The notes under the pieces were generated by a model. The model searched no databases, was not told the DNA's origin, and was given only the letters and a program-made list of their open reading frames with translations. Shown piece after piece: positions 43,023 to 52,077 of a stretch of 64,000 nucleotides of DNA. Within the stretch, counting starts at the first letter, position 1; each line of letters starts with the position of its first letter. The stretch spans positions 1 to 64,000 of the forward strand of contig JAZUFG010000095.1 of assembly GCA_045640565.1 (NCBI GenBank), in the 5' to 3' direction. The translations under genes were made by a program, and so were the position numbers. This stretch comes from RGIG3159 sp045640565. Lineage in GTDB: Bacteria; Bacillota; Clostridia; Oscillospirales; Oscillospiraceae.

Positions 43023-43895
43023 ATGAACGGATTACTCATGGGTATTACCGTAGCCTCGGCACTTCTCGGCAATGCATTCAAAAATGTCTTTTCCAAGCAG
43101 TATCTGAAGAACCAGACGGATAACCTGAGCTTTAATTTGATCGGGCATGCTCTGGTCATTGTGATCCTGGCTCTTTTCGGAGGCGCCTGCGCGGTGGCCC
43201 CCTTTACACTGAGGCTCTCCTGCATCATGGGTGTGGCAAACCTCGTTTCCGGTCTGCTCTTTACCCTGGCCCTGGCTTCCGGCCCCATGGCCCTGACCAC
43301 CCTGATCAATCTGGGGATTTCCCTGGTGGCCTCTGCCCTTTGGGGACCGATTTTCTGGAATGAGAAAATCACCGCCTTCCAATTCGGCGGCATTGTGCTC
43401 ATGCTTTTGGCCATGACCCTGACCTCCAATGCCAAGGTGGATAAGAATATCACCTTCAAATGGGTCATTCTCACCATTGCGGCAGGCTTTGCCAACAGCT
43501 CTCTGGGCCTGCTGCAGAAGGTTCTGACGACTTCCGAATATAAGGATCAGCAGATGGGCTTCCTTTTCTACGCCTTTACTGTCTGCACGGTCTGCAATAT
43601 GGTCTGGTTCCTTCTGCGGAAGAAGAAAGAACCCGTGAGTTTCCAATATAACCGTATCCTGCTGGTGGGGTCTCTTGTCTGCGGCGCGACCATGGCTGCC
43701 CAGCATATCATCAACCTGAGGCTTGTGGGAATTCTGCCCACTGTGGTATTCTTCCCCATCTGCACGGGCCTCCGGATCCTCCTGACGGCTCTTATGGGCA
43801 TCGTGATTTTCAAAGAAAAACTCTCCAAACGGCAGGCCGTCGGCTTTGCCATCGGTTTTATCTCCCTCTTCTTTATTGCGGGAATTTTCGGTTGA
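43023..43895 (+). CDS. EamA/DMT-family transporter
   Basis: A 290-aa inner-membrane protein with 10 hydrophobic segments in two five-helix repeats, typical of drug/metabolite transporters. ALASGPMALTTLINLG and the closing FKEKLSKRQAVGFAIG match EamA repeats. Substrate unknown. ATG 43023 has only a weak ribosome site, but upstream in-frame codons (to 42927) overlap the previous gene and do not resemble the family. Confidence 0.83.
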   Translation: MNGLLMGITVASALLGNAFKNVFSKQYLKNQTDNLSFNLIGHALVIVILALFGGACAVAPFTLRLSCIMGVANLVSGLLFTLALASGPMALTTLINLGISLVASALWGPIFWNEKITAFQFGGIVLMLLAMTLTSNAKVDKNITFKWVILTIAAGFANSSLGLLQKVLTTSEYKDQQMGFLFYAFTVCTVCNMVWFLLRKKKEPVSFQYNRILLVGSLVCGATMAAQHIINLRLVGILPTVVFFPICTGLRILLTALMGIVIFKEKLSKRQAVGFAIGFISLFFIAGIFG

Positions 43896-43928
43896 TTCTT
43901 GCCCGAGGGGCATGGAAAGGAAGCAAAG

Positions 43929-45827
43929 ATGGAAAAAGGATTTCTCCCTATTTCCAGGCGGGATATGAAAGCCCGGGGCTGGGAGCAATGCGATTTCATA
44001 TATGTCATCGGGGATGCCTATGTGGACCACCCCTCCTTTGGTCATGCCATCATTTCCCGGGTTTTGGAAGCCACGGGCTATAAAGTGGGGATCATCTCCC
44101 AGCCGGACTGGAAAAAGCCGGAATCCGTGAGGATCCTGGGGGAACCCCGGCTGGCTTTCTTGGTCAGCTCCGGCAATATGGACTCCATGGTGAACCACTA
44201 CAGTGTTTCCAAGCATCGGAGAAAGACGGACTCCTTCTCCCCCGGAGGCAGGATGGGTCTGCGGCCGGATCGGGCCTGCACAGTTTATTGCAATCTCATC
44301 CGTCAGACCTTTAAAGATAAGCCTATTGTCATCGGAGGCATCGAGGCCAGCCTGCGCCGTTTGGCCCACTATGATTATTGGTCAGACAGGCTGCGGCGCA
44401 GTGTCCTTCTGGATTCGCAGGCGGATATTCTCCTCTACGGTATGGGCGAAAAGAGCATCGTGGAGGTTGCCAATGCTTTGAATGAAGGCCTTTCCCCGGA
44501 GGAAATCACCTGGGTGCCGGGTTCTGTTTTCAAGGTAAAATCTCCGGAGGCTTTTCCGGACTATCTGACCCTGCCCTCCTTTGAGGAAGTTCGGGGGGAT
44601 AAGCGCCGCTATGCGGAGAGCTTTATGACCCAGTACCGCAATGCGGATCCCTTCCACGGAAGGGGCATGATCGAACCCTATGGACCGGGCGAATTTGTTG
44701 TTCAAAATCCGCCCCAGGCTCCCCTTAGTCAGGCGGAGATGGATGCGGTATATGACCTGCCCTATATGCGGACTTACCATCCTTGCTATGAAAAGCAGGG
44801 AGGGGTTCCCGCTATTGCCGAGGTTAGGTTCAGCCTTACTTCCTGCCGGGGCTGCTACGGGGCCTGCAATTTCTGTGCCCTCACCTTTCATCAGGGCAGG
44901 ATCATCCAGGCACGAAGCCATGCTTCCCTGCTCAAAGAGGCAGAAGCCATGACAAAGGATCCGGAATTCAAGGGCTATATTGCAGATGTGGGCGGGCCTA
45001 CGGCCAATTTCCGCCGGCCTGCCTGTGATAAGCAGCTGCGCTATGGGGCCTGCCCCGAACAGAACTGCCTCTTCCCGAAACCCTGCAAAAATCTGCAGGT
45101 CACCCATCGGGATTATCTCAGTCTGCTCCGAAAGCTTCGGGCCCTGCCCGGGGTGAAAAAGGTTTTTATCCGCAGCGGCATCCGTTTTGATTACCTCATG
45201 GCGGATAAGGACGACACCTTCTTCCGGGAGCTCTGTAAATATCATATCTCCGGCCAGCTGAAGGTAGCTCCGGAGCATATCTCCCCCAAGGTCCTGGATC
45301 TGATGGGGAAACCCCGGCGGGAGGTTTACGAAAGCTTTGTAAAGAAGTATAAGCAGGTGAATGAGAGCCTGCATATGGACCAATATACGGTGCCCTACCT
45401 CATGAGCTCCCATCCGGGCTGCGGCATGAAGGAGGCAGTGGAGCTGGCGGAATATGTCCGGGATCTGGGCTATATGCCGGAGCAGGTGCAGGATTTCTAT
45501 CCCACTCCCTCCACAATTTCCACCTGTATCTATTATACGGGCCTGGATCCCAGGACAGGGAAGCCCGTCTATGTGCCCCGGGACCCGAAAGAAAAGGCCA
45601 TGCAGAGAGCCTTGATTCAATATCGGGATCCTAAGAACAGAAAGCTGGTATTAGAGGCCCTGCAATCGGCAGGCAGAGATGACCTCATCGGGAGCTCCAA
45701 GAGCTGCCTGGTGTCGGGACCAAAAAAGGCGAAAGAAAAGAAAGAGGAAGCAAAGAAAGCCGCCCCAAAGGACGGCAGGACCGCTTCTCCGAAGAAAGGA
45801 GAAGCCTGCGGAAGGAGAAAAAAATGA
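43929..45827 (+). CDS. YgiQ-family radical SAM protein
   Basis: A 632-aa radical SAM enzyme. The 4Fe-4S motif is CRGCYGACNFC (about 305-315). The N-terminal VIGDAYVDHPSFGHAI and VIGGIEASLRRLAHYDYWSD, and the QVQDFYPTP segment, are YgiQ signatures. The reaction is not known for the family. The last 35 residues are a Lys/Glu/Ala/Arg-rich tail ending KKGEACGRRKK. ATG 43929 has AGGAAG upstream. Stop overlaps the next start (ATGA). Confidence 0.92.
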   Translation: MEKGFLPISRRDMKARGWEQCDFIYVIGDAYVDHPSFGHAIISRVLEATGYKVGIISQPDWKKPESVRILGEPRLAFLVSSGNMDSMVNHYSVSKHRRKTDSFSPGGRMGLRPDRACTVYCNLIRQTFKDKPIVIGGIEASLRRLAHYDYWSDRLRRSVLLDSQADILLYGMGEKSIVEVANALNEGLSPEEITWVPGSVFKVKSPEAFPDYLTLPSFEEVRGDKRRYAESFMTQYRNADPFHGRGMIEPYGPGEFVVQNPPQAPLSQAEMDAVYDLPYMRTYHPCYEKQGGVPAIAEVRFSLTSCRGCYGACNFCALTFHQGRIIQARSHASLLKEAEAMTKDPEFKGYIADVGGPTANFRRPACDKQLRYGACPEQNCLFPKPCKNLQVTHRDYLSLLRKLRALPGVKKVFIRSGIRFDYLMADKDDTFFRELCKYHISGQLKVAPEHISPKVLDLMGKPRREVYESFVKKYKQVNESLHMDQYTVPYLMSSHPGCGMKEAVELAEYVRDLGYMPEQVQDFYPTPSTISTCIYYTGLDPRTGKPVYVPRDPKEKAMQRALIQYRDPKNRKLVLEALQSAGRDDLIGSSKSCLVSGPKKAKEKKEEAKKAAPKDGRTASPKKGEACGRRKK

Positions 45828-46858
45828 AGAAAAGGATAGCCCTTCTTTTGGCAGCTGTTATGATTCTCGGCTGCCTGAGCGGCTGCGGCTCCAGCAGCAA
45901 AGAAGCTTATGCTTCATCGGCGCCCCGGGATAGCGGGAAGCCTCAGATGGAAGCAGCAGAGGAAGCTTCCGACTGGAAGAGTGATAATCTGGCCATGGAG
46001 CCTGCTGCGCCCATGGAAGAGGAAGCTATTTCCGGCGGCGGAGCGGGAAGCGTGACTGTCCCGAACCCGGCTGAAAAAATCATCTATACGGCGGATGTGA
46101 ACCTGGAAACCCGGGAATTTGACAAGGCTGTGGGTGCTTTAGAGGCTATGGTCTCCGAGCTGGGCGGCTATATTGAAAGCTCCAATGTTTCCGGAAATAC
46201 CTATTACAACGATGACGGGACCACCCGCATTATGAACCGCCATGCCTACTACACCGTGGCTGTTCCCGCCCAAAGCTTCGAGCAGGCCCTGAACATCGCG
46301 GGGGAGATCGGCAATGTGACCAACAAATCCCGCAATGCCCAGAATATCACCAGCCAGTACAGCGACACCGAGGCAAGGCTGGAAAGCCTGGATGTGCAGG
46401 AGGAGCGGATCCTCAGCATGATGAAAGAAGCCGAGGATATTGAAAGCCTGATCGCTTTGGAGGCCCGCCTTTCCGACATCAGCTATGAGAAGGACAGCTA
46501 TGCCCGCCAGCTCAAAAACTATGACCGGCAGGTGGCCTATTCCACGCTTTATTTCACGGTCCGTGAAGTGGAGGTCTTTACCCCCACCGCAGGGGTGACG
46601 CGGACCTTCGGAGAAAAGGTTTCCGATGCCATCCGGGACGGTTGGCAGAATTTCACAAGGGCCCTGGAGAATTTCTTCCTTTGGTTCCTGGAAGCCCTGC
46701 CCACCATCCTCCTCTGGGCAGTAATCATCTTTGCCGTACTCCTCTTCGTCCGGAAAGGCAAAGCCCGCAGGCAGGCAAGAAGAGCAAAGAGAGCCGAAGA
46801 AAAGGCTGAAAGAAAAGCGGAAAAAGCAGCTGCGAAGGCAGCGCCGAAAGAGGAATAA
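45824..46858 (+). CDS. DUF4349 lipoprotein
   Basis: A 344-aa surface protein: lipoprotein signal ending LSGC (Cys near 20), acidic linker, then a DUF4349 domain (about 80-255) with VNLETREFDKAVGALEAM, SELGGYIESS, VAVPAQSFEQAL and a predicted coiled-coil region. One membrane helix (about 285-307) follows and then a highly basic Lys/Ala/Arg tail inside the cell. DUF4349 proteins are of unknown function and are probably envelope-associated. Coupled to ygiQ by overlap. Confidence 0.88.
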   Translation: MKKRIALLLAAVMILGCLSGCGSSSKEAYASSAPRDSGKPQMEAAEEASDWKSDNLAMEPAAPMEEEAISGGGAGSVTVPNPAEKIIYTADVNLETREFDKAVGALEAMVSELGGYIESSNVSGNTYYNDDGTTRIMNRHAYYTVAVPAQSFEQALNIAGEIGNVTNKSRNAQNITSQYSDTEARLESLDVQEERILSMMKEAEDIESLIALEARLSDISYEKDSYARQLKNYDRQVAYSTLYFTVREVEVFTPTAGVTRTFGEKVSDAIRDGWQNFTRALENFFLWFLEALPTILLWAVIIFAVLLFVRKGKARRQARRAKRAEEKAERKAEKAAAKAAPKEE

Positions 46859-46861
46859 TCT

Positions 46862-47893
46862 ATGACAGGACAGCATGAGATTACGAAAGAGATTCCGCTG
46901 CTGGATGCAAAGGGTAATCTGACGGAAGCGGGATATGCAAAAAAGCTCCTGCCCCTTTACCGTCGGGAAGACATCAAGGCAAGCGCCATGCGCATCAAGG
47001 AGTGGGACTACTATCTCATCAACAACGGCCGTTTTGCCCTGGCCTTGACCGTGGATGACAACGGCTATATGGGTCTGGACTCCATCAGCCTTCTGGATTT
47101 TGAAGAGGGCTGGGAGATCACCAAGAGCCCCATGTGTTTCATGCCTTTGGGTAAGCGGAAGCTGCCGGAGACCTCTGCCCGGGGGGATGTCCGTGCCGAA
47201 GGCAAAAACTATCGGATCCTCTTTGAAAATGACGGGAGCGGGAAGAGGATCCTCAGTGCCGAGATGGAGAATTTCGGCCCCGAGGGGAAGCTCAGCGCTC
47301 GCGTAGAACTGACGGATGCTCCCGAGGAGAGCATGGTCATCTGCACGCCCTTTAAGAAGGCCGGCCATTTCTATTACAACCAGAAGATCAATTGCATGCG
47401 GGCGAAAGGTGAGGTCACCTACGGGGAGAGAAGCTATTGCTTTGACCCTGCGGAGAGCTTTGCCGTGCTGGATTGGGGCCGGGGTGTCTGGACTTATCAT
47501 AACACCTGGTATTGGGGCTCTGCTTCCGGAACTGTGGGAGGCGTTCCCTTTGGCTGGAACATCGGCTACGGATTCGGCGATACCTCCGCTGCCAGCGAGA
47601 ATATGCTCTTCTATAACGGCAAAGCCCACAAGCTGGGTCAGGTGAGCTTCCATATTCCCGGAGATGAAAAGGATTTCCTTTCCGTCTGGACCTTTACCTC
47701 CGATGACGGCCGCTTTGAGATGGCCTTCCGGCCGGATCTGGATCGGGTCTCCTGCACGGATGTCAAGCTGATCAAAAGCGATCAGCATCAGGTCTTCGGA
47801 AAGTTTACCGGCCGTGCCACCCTGGATGACGGAACGATCCTGACCGTTCACGATTTCCCCGGTTTTGCGGAAAAAGTGGAAAATAAATGGTAA
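46862..47893 (+). CDS. DUF2804 family protein
   Basis: A 343-aa protein without signal peptide. KEWDYYLINNGRFALALTVDDNG, CFDPAESFAVLDWGRG and WNTYHNTWYWGSASG-like sequence (TYHNTWYWGSASG) place it in DUF2804, a beta-rich family related to lipocalin-like hydroxyneurosporene/AttH folds. Function unknown. It starts four bases after the DUF4349 stop and ends 28 bases before dhaM. Confidence 0.82.
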   Translation: MTGQHEITKEIPLLDAKGNLTEAGYAKKLLPLYRREDIKASAMRIKEWDYYLINNGRFALALTVDDNGYMGLDSISLLDFEEGWEITKSPMCFMPLGKRKLPETSARGDVRAEGKNYRILFENDGSGKRILSAEMENFGPEGKLSARVELTDAPEESMVICTPFKKAGHFYYNQKINCMRAKGEVTYGERSYCFDPAESFAVLDWGRGVWTYHNTWYWGSASGTVGGVPFGWNIGYGFGDTSAASENMLFYNGKAHKLGQVSFHIPGDEKDFLSVWTFTSDDGRFEMAFRPDLDRVSCTDVKLIKSDQHQVFGKFTGRATLDDGTILTVHDFPGFAEKVENKW

Positions 47894-47921
47894 TAAAAGC
47901 AAGAATCATCCGAGGTGCAAA

Positions 47922-48314
47922 ATGGTTTCCTTTGTGATCGTAACCCACAGTCCGGCTCTGGCCGAGGGCGTCTGTGAAGAGGCCCGGATCATGGCTCCGG
48001 AGGCGAGAATTTTTCCCGCCGGCGGCAGCGATACGGGCGGGATCGGCAGCGGCTATGCAAAGATCGCTGCAGCGCTGGAGGCGGCAGATTCCCCGGACGG
48101 CGTGATCATTTTGGCAGATATGGGCAGCGCGGTCATGACTGCCCGCCTCGTTATGGAGGACCTGGAAGAAATGGCCGGGCATATTTACCTTGCGGACTGC
48201 CCCTTGGTGGAGGGTGCCGTGTTGGGCACGGTTCTGGCTGCTTCCGGGACTTCCGCAGAGGATATTTTGAAGGAGCTTGCCGAGGCTGTCCGGGAGAGTA
48301 AGCTCGGCGGATAG
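47922..48314 (+). CDS. dhaM: PTS-dependent dihydroxyacetone kinase, phosphotransfer subunit DhaM (EIIA domain only)
   Basis: A 130-aa EIIA-mannose-fold phosphocarrier. VTHSPALAEGV contains the active histidine (H9) and ILADMGSAVMTARL the second motif. It receives phosphate from HPr and passes it to ADP bound on DhaL. E. coli DhaM fuses EIIA, HPr and a partial EI in one chain. Here these parts are three adjacent genes. ATG 47922 is preceded by GAGGTG. Confidence 0.92.
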   Translation: MVSFVIVTHSPALAEGVCEEARIMAPEARIFPAGGSDTGGIGSGYAKIAAALEAADSPDGVIILADMGSAVMTARLVMEDLEEMAGHIYLADCPLVEGAVLGTVLAASGTSAEDILKELAEAVRESKLGG

Positions 48315-48319
48315 AGAGA

Positions 48320-48577
48320 ATGATAGAAATCAAGCATGTCATTCGGGACCCCTGGGGCTTTCATGCCCGTCCCTGCGGCGCCTTTGTGAAGGCAGCCAAA
48401 GGCTTTCCCTGTAAAATCACCGTGCTTTTCGGGGATAAGTCCGTGGACGCCGGCCGCCTCATGGCCCTTATGACCCTGGGTGCCCGATGCGGGGAGACCC
48501 TTCGCATCCTCGTGGAGGGCGATGAGGAAGAAGCTGCTGCTGCGGCCCTGGAAAGCTTTCTGCAGGAGAATTTATGA
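48320..48577 (+). CDS. HPr-family phosphocarrier of the dha operon
   Basis: An 85-aa HPr protein. WGFHARPCG holds the phosphorylatable histidine (H15). The regulatory-serine region (HPrK site, usually near Ser46) reads GRLMALMTLG, with Met where Ser is expected, so regulation by HPr kinase is unlikely. This suggests a dedicated carrier for the dha relay rather than the general PTS HPr. Its stop overlaps the EI start. Confidence 0.9.
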   Translation: MIEIKHVIRDPWGFHARPCGAFVKAAKGFPCKITVLFGDKSVDAGRLMALMTLGARCGETLRILVEGDEEEAAAAALESFLQENL

Positions 48578-50193
48578 AGCGGATATTAAAAGGCAGCCCC
48601 GTTTCCGGGGGAATTGCCGTCGGAGAACTCTATATTCTCTCCCGGGAAAGCTCGGAGATCCCGGAATTCTGCGGGGAGAGCCCGGAGAAGGGCCTGCAGA
48701 TGCTTTGCCTGGCCCGGGAGAAAGCCGACGGACAGCTTCGGGAGCTTTCCGAAAAAGCTTCCCGGGAGGGTCTTCGGGATGCTGCGGCGCTCTTTGAGGT
48801 CCACAGGCAGCTGCTGCAGGACCCGGATTTCACAGAGGCCGCAGAGGCTCTGATTTCGGAAGGGAAAAGTCCGGCCTACGCTGTGCGGGAAGCCGGAGAA
48901 AGCTTTGCCGCAGTCTTTGCCGCCCTGGAGGACCCCTATCTTCGGGAACGGGGCAGGGACATTCGGGATCTGGCCCGCAGAGTCTGCGGGATCCTTTTGG
49001 GGGAGGCCGAACCCGACCCCTTGGGTCCCGGCCCCTATATTCTGGCCGCCGAGGATCTTTCCCCCTCGGAGACCCTTCTGCTGGATCGAAGTAAAATCGG
49101 AGGCTTTGCCCTGGTGAAGGGTTCGCCCTTGAGCCATACGGCCCTTCTTTCCCGCAGTATGGGGGTGCCCTGCGTTATGGCTTTGGGGGATAGCAGTCTT
49201 TTGGAAGAAAAGGGAAAGACAGCCGTTCTGAACGGAAATACAGGAGAATTATTCTTGGAACCGGATGCAGCCTGCCTGCAGGCTTTTCAGGAGGCGGAGG
49301 CAGCGCAGAAGGCAGAGAGGACAGCCCTTCTTGCCCTGCGGGAGCTCCCCTGCGAGGACCCGAAGGGGGAGAGAATTCTCCTTTATACCAATGTATCCTC
49401 CCCAGAAGAGGCAGAGGAAAGCCTGCGTGTCGGAGCAGACGGTGTGGGCCTATGTAGAAGCGAGTTTCTCTTCCGAGGCAGGGAAGCCCCGGGAGAAGAG
49501 GAACAGCTCGCTCTCTACCGAAAACTCCTTTCCGCAATGGAAGGCCGGCCCCTGACTGTCCGGACCTTTGATATCGGCTCCGATAAAGGGGCTGCCTGGA
49601 TGCCCATGGAGGCCGAGGTGAACCCTGCCCTGGGTCTGCGGGGGATCCGGCTGAGCCTGCGTTACCCGGAAATTTTGAGGACCCAGTTCAATGCTCTCCT
49701 CCGGGCCGGCAGCTATGGAAAAGTTCGGATCATGCTGCCTATGATTGCGGATAGGAAAGAGCTTTCTGCCGCAAGGGAGATTTTGGAGGATTGCAAGGCT
49801 GCGCTGAAGGCAAAGGGCGTTCCCTTTGATGAGAAAATTCCCCTGGGTGTGATGATAGAAACTCCCGCTGCGGCGCTCGTGAGTGATCTGCTGGCGGAGG
49901 AGGCGGATTTCTTCAGCATCGGCAGCAACGATCTCACCCAGTATTGCCTGGCAGCAGATCGGCAGAATCCCGTTCTTGCGGGATCCTTCAGCCACGGGAA
50001 TGAAGCAGTCCTGCGCCTGATTCGCCTGACCTTACAGAATGCAAAGGTCCGGGGGATCCCCGTTTCCCTCTGCGGAGAGGCGGCGGCAGACCCGGCAATG
50101 ACGAAGGTCCTTCTGGATGCCGGCCTCAGAGCCTTTTCTCTGGCTCCCGCAGGCCTTTTGCCCCTGAAAAAAAGAATTCTCACCTTGAAATAA
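48574..50193 (+). CDS. ptsI: PTS enzyme I (phosphoenolpyruvate-protein phosphotransferase)
   Basis: A 539-aa enzyme that takes phosphate from phosphoenolpyruvate and gives it to HPr. Active-site histidine H188 lies in GSPLSHTALLSR. The PEP-binding barrel has VRTFDIGSDK, RGIRLSLRYPEIL, IGVMIETPAAAL, SIGSNDLTQYCLAADR and CGEAAADP (active Cys). It is slightly shorter than general EI (about 570) but complete. It may be the relay's own EI or the cell's only one; the window cannot tell. Overlaps the HPr gene; dhaK follows 14 bases later. Confidence 0.92.
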   Translation: MKRILKGSPVSGGIAVGELYILSRESSEIPEFCGESPEKGLQMLCLAREKADGQLRELSEKASREGLRDAAALFEVHRQLLQDPDFTEAAEALISEGKSPAYAVREAGESFAAVFAALEDPYLRERGRDIRDLARRVCGILLGEAEPDPLGPGPYILAAEDLSPSETLLLDRSKIGGFALVKGSPLSHTALLSRSMGVPCVMALGDSSLLEEKGKTAVLNGNTGELFLEPDAACLQAFQEAEAAQKAERTALLALRELPCEDPKGERILLYTNVSSPEEAEESLRVGADGVGLCRSEFLFRGREAPGEEEQLALYRKLLSAMEGRPLTVRTFDIGSDKGAAWMPMEAEVNPALGLRGIRLSLRYPEILRTQFNALLRAGSYGKVRIMLPMIADRKELSAAREILEDCKAALKAKGVPFDEKIPLGVMIETPAAALVSDLLAEEADFFSIGSNDLTQYCLAADRQNPVLAGSFSHGNEAVLRLIRLTLQNAKVRGIPVSLCGEAAADPAMTKVLLDAGLRAFSLAPAGLLPLKKRILTLK

Positions 50194-50207
50194 AGAAAGG
50201 AATTACC

Positions 50208-51200
50208 ATGAAAAAGATTATCAATGATGCAAACAATGTCGAGCAGGAGATGATTGCCGGCTTCATCAAAGCCTATCCGGATATGCTGGAAGGGATCGAA
50301 GGCGAGCTGATTGTCAAGCGCAAGGTCCAGAAAGAGGGCAAGGTAGCCCTGGTTTCCGGCGGCGGCAGCGGCCATGAGCCTGCCCACGGAGGTTATGTGG
50401 GCTATGGCATGCTGGATGCAGTGGTGGCAGGCAATGTCTACACCTCTCCCTCCGTGGATGCCATTGAAAAGGGCATTCAGGCAGTGGATGCGGGCAAGGG
50501 CACATTGATGATCATCAAGAATTACACCGGTGATATTATCAATTTCAATATGGCAGCGGAAGAGCTGGAAGAGGATGAAGGCATCCGGACCCGAAAAGTT
50601 GTTGTCAATGACGATGTGGCTGTGGAAAACTCCACCTGGACAGCGGGCCGCAGAGGCGTTGCCGGCACGGTTTTCGTCCATAAGATCGCAGGCGCAAAGG
50701 CCGAGACCGGGGCAGACCTGGACGAGGTCGCCGCTGTTGCCCAAAAGGTTGTGGATAATGTCCGGACCATGGGCATGGCCATCAACCCCTGCACCGTTCC
50801 CGCAGCCGGCATCCCCGGCTTCAGTCTGGGCGAGGATGAGATGGAAGTGGGTATCGGTATCCACGGTGAGCCCGGTGTCAAGCGCTGCCCCCTGGCTCCT
50901 GCCGACGAGATCGTGGACCAGCTCCTGGATAAGATCTTGAAAGATCTGGATTACAGCGGCTCCGAGGTTGCCGTTATGGTAAACGGCTGCGGAGGCACTC
51001 CCCTGATGGAGCTCTATATTGTTTATAATCATTTGGCGGATGTCCTTGCGGCTAAGGGAATCCGGATCTACAAGCCCTTTGTGGGAAACTATATGACCTC
51101 TCTGGAAATGCAGGGCTTCTCCATCTCCCTCCTCCGCTTGGATGAAGAGCTGAAGATCCTGCTGGACGCCCCCGCGGATACGCCTGCCTTCAAGGCATAA
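50208..51200 (+). CDS. dhaK: Dihydroxyacetone kinase subunit DhaK
   Basis: A 330-aa substrate-binding subunit. GGGSGHEPAHGGYVG is the dihydroxyacetone pocket, and H219 in GIGIHGEPG is the histidine that binds dihydroxyacetone covalently. NDDVAVENSTWTAGRRGVAGT is a further family motif. With DhaL it forms dihydroxyacetone phosphate, which enters glycolysis. Confidence 0.97.
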   Translation: MKKIINDANNVEQEMIAGFIKAYPDMLEGIEGELIVKRKVQKEGKVALVSGGGSGHEPAHGGYVGYGMLDAVVAGNVYTSPSVDAIEKGIQAVDAGKGTLMIIKNYTGDIINFNMAAEELEEDEGIRTRKVVVNDDVAVENSTWTAGRRGVAGTVFVHKIAGAKAETGADLDEVAAVAQKVVDNVRTMGMAINPCTVPAAGIPGFSLGEDEMEVGIGIHGEPGVKRCPLAPADEIVDQLLDKILKDLDYSGSEVAVMVNGCGGTPLMELYIVYNHLADVLAAKGIRIYKPFVGNYMTSLEMQGFSISLLRLDEELKILLDAPADTPAFKA

Positions 51201-51209
51201 GGAGCAGAA

Positions 51210-51815
51210 ATGAATTCTGAAAAACTGTGCGAGCTTTTGGTCAGATTGGCCGGAGTCATTGAGGAAAACAAGGGTTATCTGACCCGGCTGGACGCAGAGA
51301 TCGGTGATGCCGACCATGGCGTCAATATGGCCCGGGGCTTTGCCCAGGTGAAGGCAGACTGCGAAGGCTATGCTGCCCTTCCCTGCGGGGATATTCTCTT
51401 TTCCGTGGGCAAGTCTTTGATCCGGGTGGTTGGCGGTTCCGCCGGTCCCCTCTACGGTTCCTTCTTCAAGGTTATAGGCAAGACCGTCGGTCAGAGAGAT
51501 ATTGATTTTCCCCTTTTCCTGGAGGGCTATGAAAAAGGAATTGAAAAGATCATGGCTCTCGGCGGCGCGAAAGAGGGGGAAAAGACCATGCTGGACGCCA
51601 TGTGTCCCGCCCTGCGCGTCCTGCAGGCGGAAGGCGAAGGCGCTTTTGCCCGGGCTGCTGCAGCTGCTGAAGAGGCCGCGGAGCATACCAAGGACTATAT
51701 TGCCACCAAGGGCCGTGCTAGTTATGTGGGTGAGCGCAGCCTGGGCCATATGGACCCCGGAGCCTGCTCGTTCTCCCTTCTGCTGCGCGCTCTTGCCGAT
51801 TTTTTAAACCGGTAG
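51210..51815 (+). CDS. dhaL: Dihydroxyacetone kinase subunit DhaL
   Basis: A 201-aa ADP-binding subunit. LDAEIGDADHGVNMARG provides the aspartates that hold magnesium and the nucleotide, and GGSAGPLYGSFF is the phosphate-binding loop. DhaL keeps its nucleotide bound and is rephosphorylated by DhaM. The stop codon TAG (51813-51815) lies inside a REP-like palindrome, so the repeat has become part of the gene's end. Last gene of the operon. Confidence 0.96.
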   Translation: MNSEKLCELLVRLAGVIEENKGYLTRLDAEIGDADHGVNMARGFAQVKADCEGYAALPCGDILFSVGKSLIRVVGGSAGPLYGSFFKVIGKTVGQRDIDFPLFLEGYEKGIEKIMALGGAKEGEKTMLDAMCPALRVLQAEGEGAFARAAAAAEEAAEHTKDYIATKGRASYVGERSLGHMDPGACSFSLLLRALADFLNR

Positions 51816-51834
51816 GGGACGATGCCCTCGTCCC
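51812..51834 (+). repeat. REP-like palindrome, copy B
   Basis: GTAGGGGACGATGCCCTCGTCCC, a shortened dyad of the same sequence as copy A, overlapping the dhaL stop codon. Confidence 0.75.
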
Positions 51835-51853
51835 GTTTTCGTTTTTAACGATC

Positions 51854-51900
51854 AAGAAATAACCCGCTGAAAAGAAAAACTTTTCAGCGGGTTATTTCTT
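51854..51900. terminator. Bidirectional terminator between dhaL and sdaA
   Basis: A perfect 21-bp inverted repeat (arms 51854-51874 and 51880-51900) around a five-A loop, with a central GC-rich ACCCGCTGAAA/TTTCAGCGGGT part and A/T-rich ends. Both convergent transcripts (dhaL and sdaA) read into it. The arms match those of the terminator at 41977-42014. Confidence 0.9.
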
Positions 51901-52077
51901 TCAGCTTGATACACTGGAATTTGCTCGTTTTTGTGAAATCGTAGGGGACGATACCCACATCATCCCGACAGTATCGCATAATACTTTTTGCTTGTTTACC
52001 GTACAAATCGTTATGAAATAATACCTCTTTTGCGAGTAATCATATTTCATTAATCGGTTCTGCTTTCTCGTTTCCAC
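51901..52077 (-). pseudogene. Truncated REP-associated (Y1/RAYT-like) transposase
   Basis: Reading from a GTG at 52077, preceded by GAGG, the first 38 residues (RKQNRLMKYDYSQKRYYF, then ITICT) match the N-terminus of REP-associated tyrosine transposases. After CDTVG the frame loses its family resemblance. Adding one base there restores GDDVGIVPYDF in the next frame, so a one-base deletion is likely. The rest of the roughly 170-residue protein, including the catalytic HUH and tyrosine, is absent. It overlaps the end of sdaA and sits among REP-like palindromes. Confidence 0.7.
51941..51969 (-). repeat. REP-like palindrome, copy C, with extended repeat
   Basis: GTAGGGGACGATACCCACATCATCCC on the plus strand, an imperfect dyad. 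Read on the minus strand, the element continues through TTTCACAAAAACGAGCAAATTC to GAAAGAAATAACCCGC, matching the plus-strand sequence after copy A over about 90 bases. The two long copies are thus in opposite orientation. Confidence 0.75.

Noticed and set aside
41899..51969. Palindromic repeats as a possible CRISPR array
   Set aside because: Only three copies, two of them 10 kb from the third, with no regular spacers and no cas genes; they fit REP elements instead.
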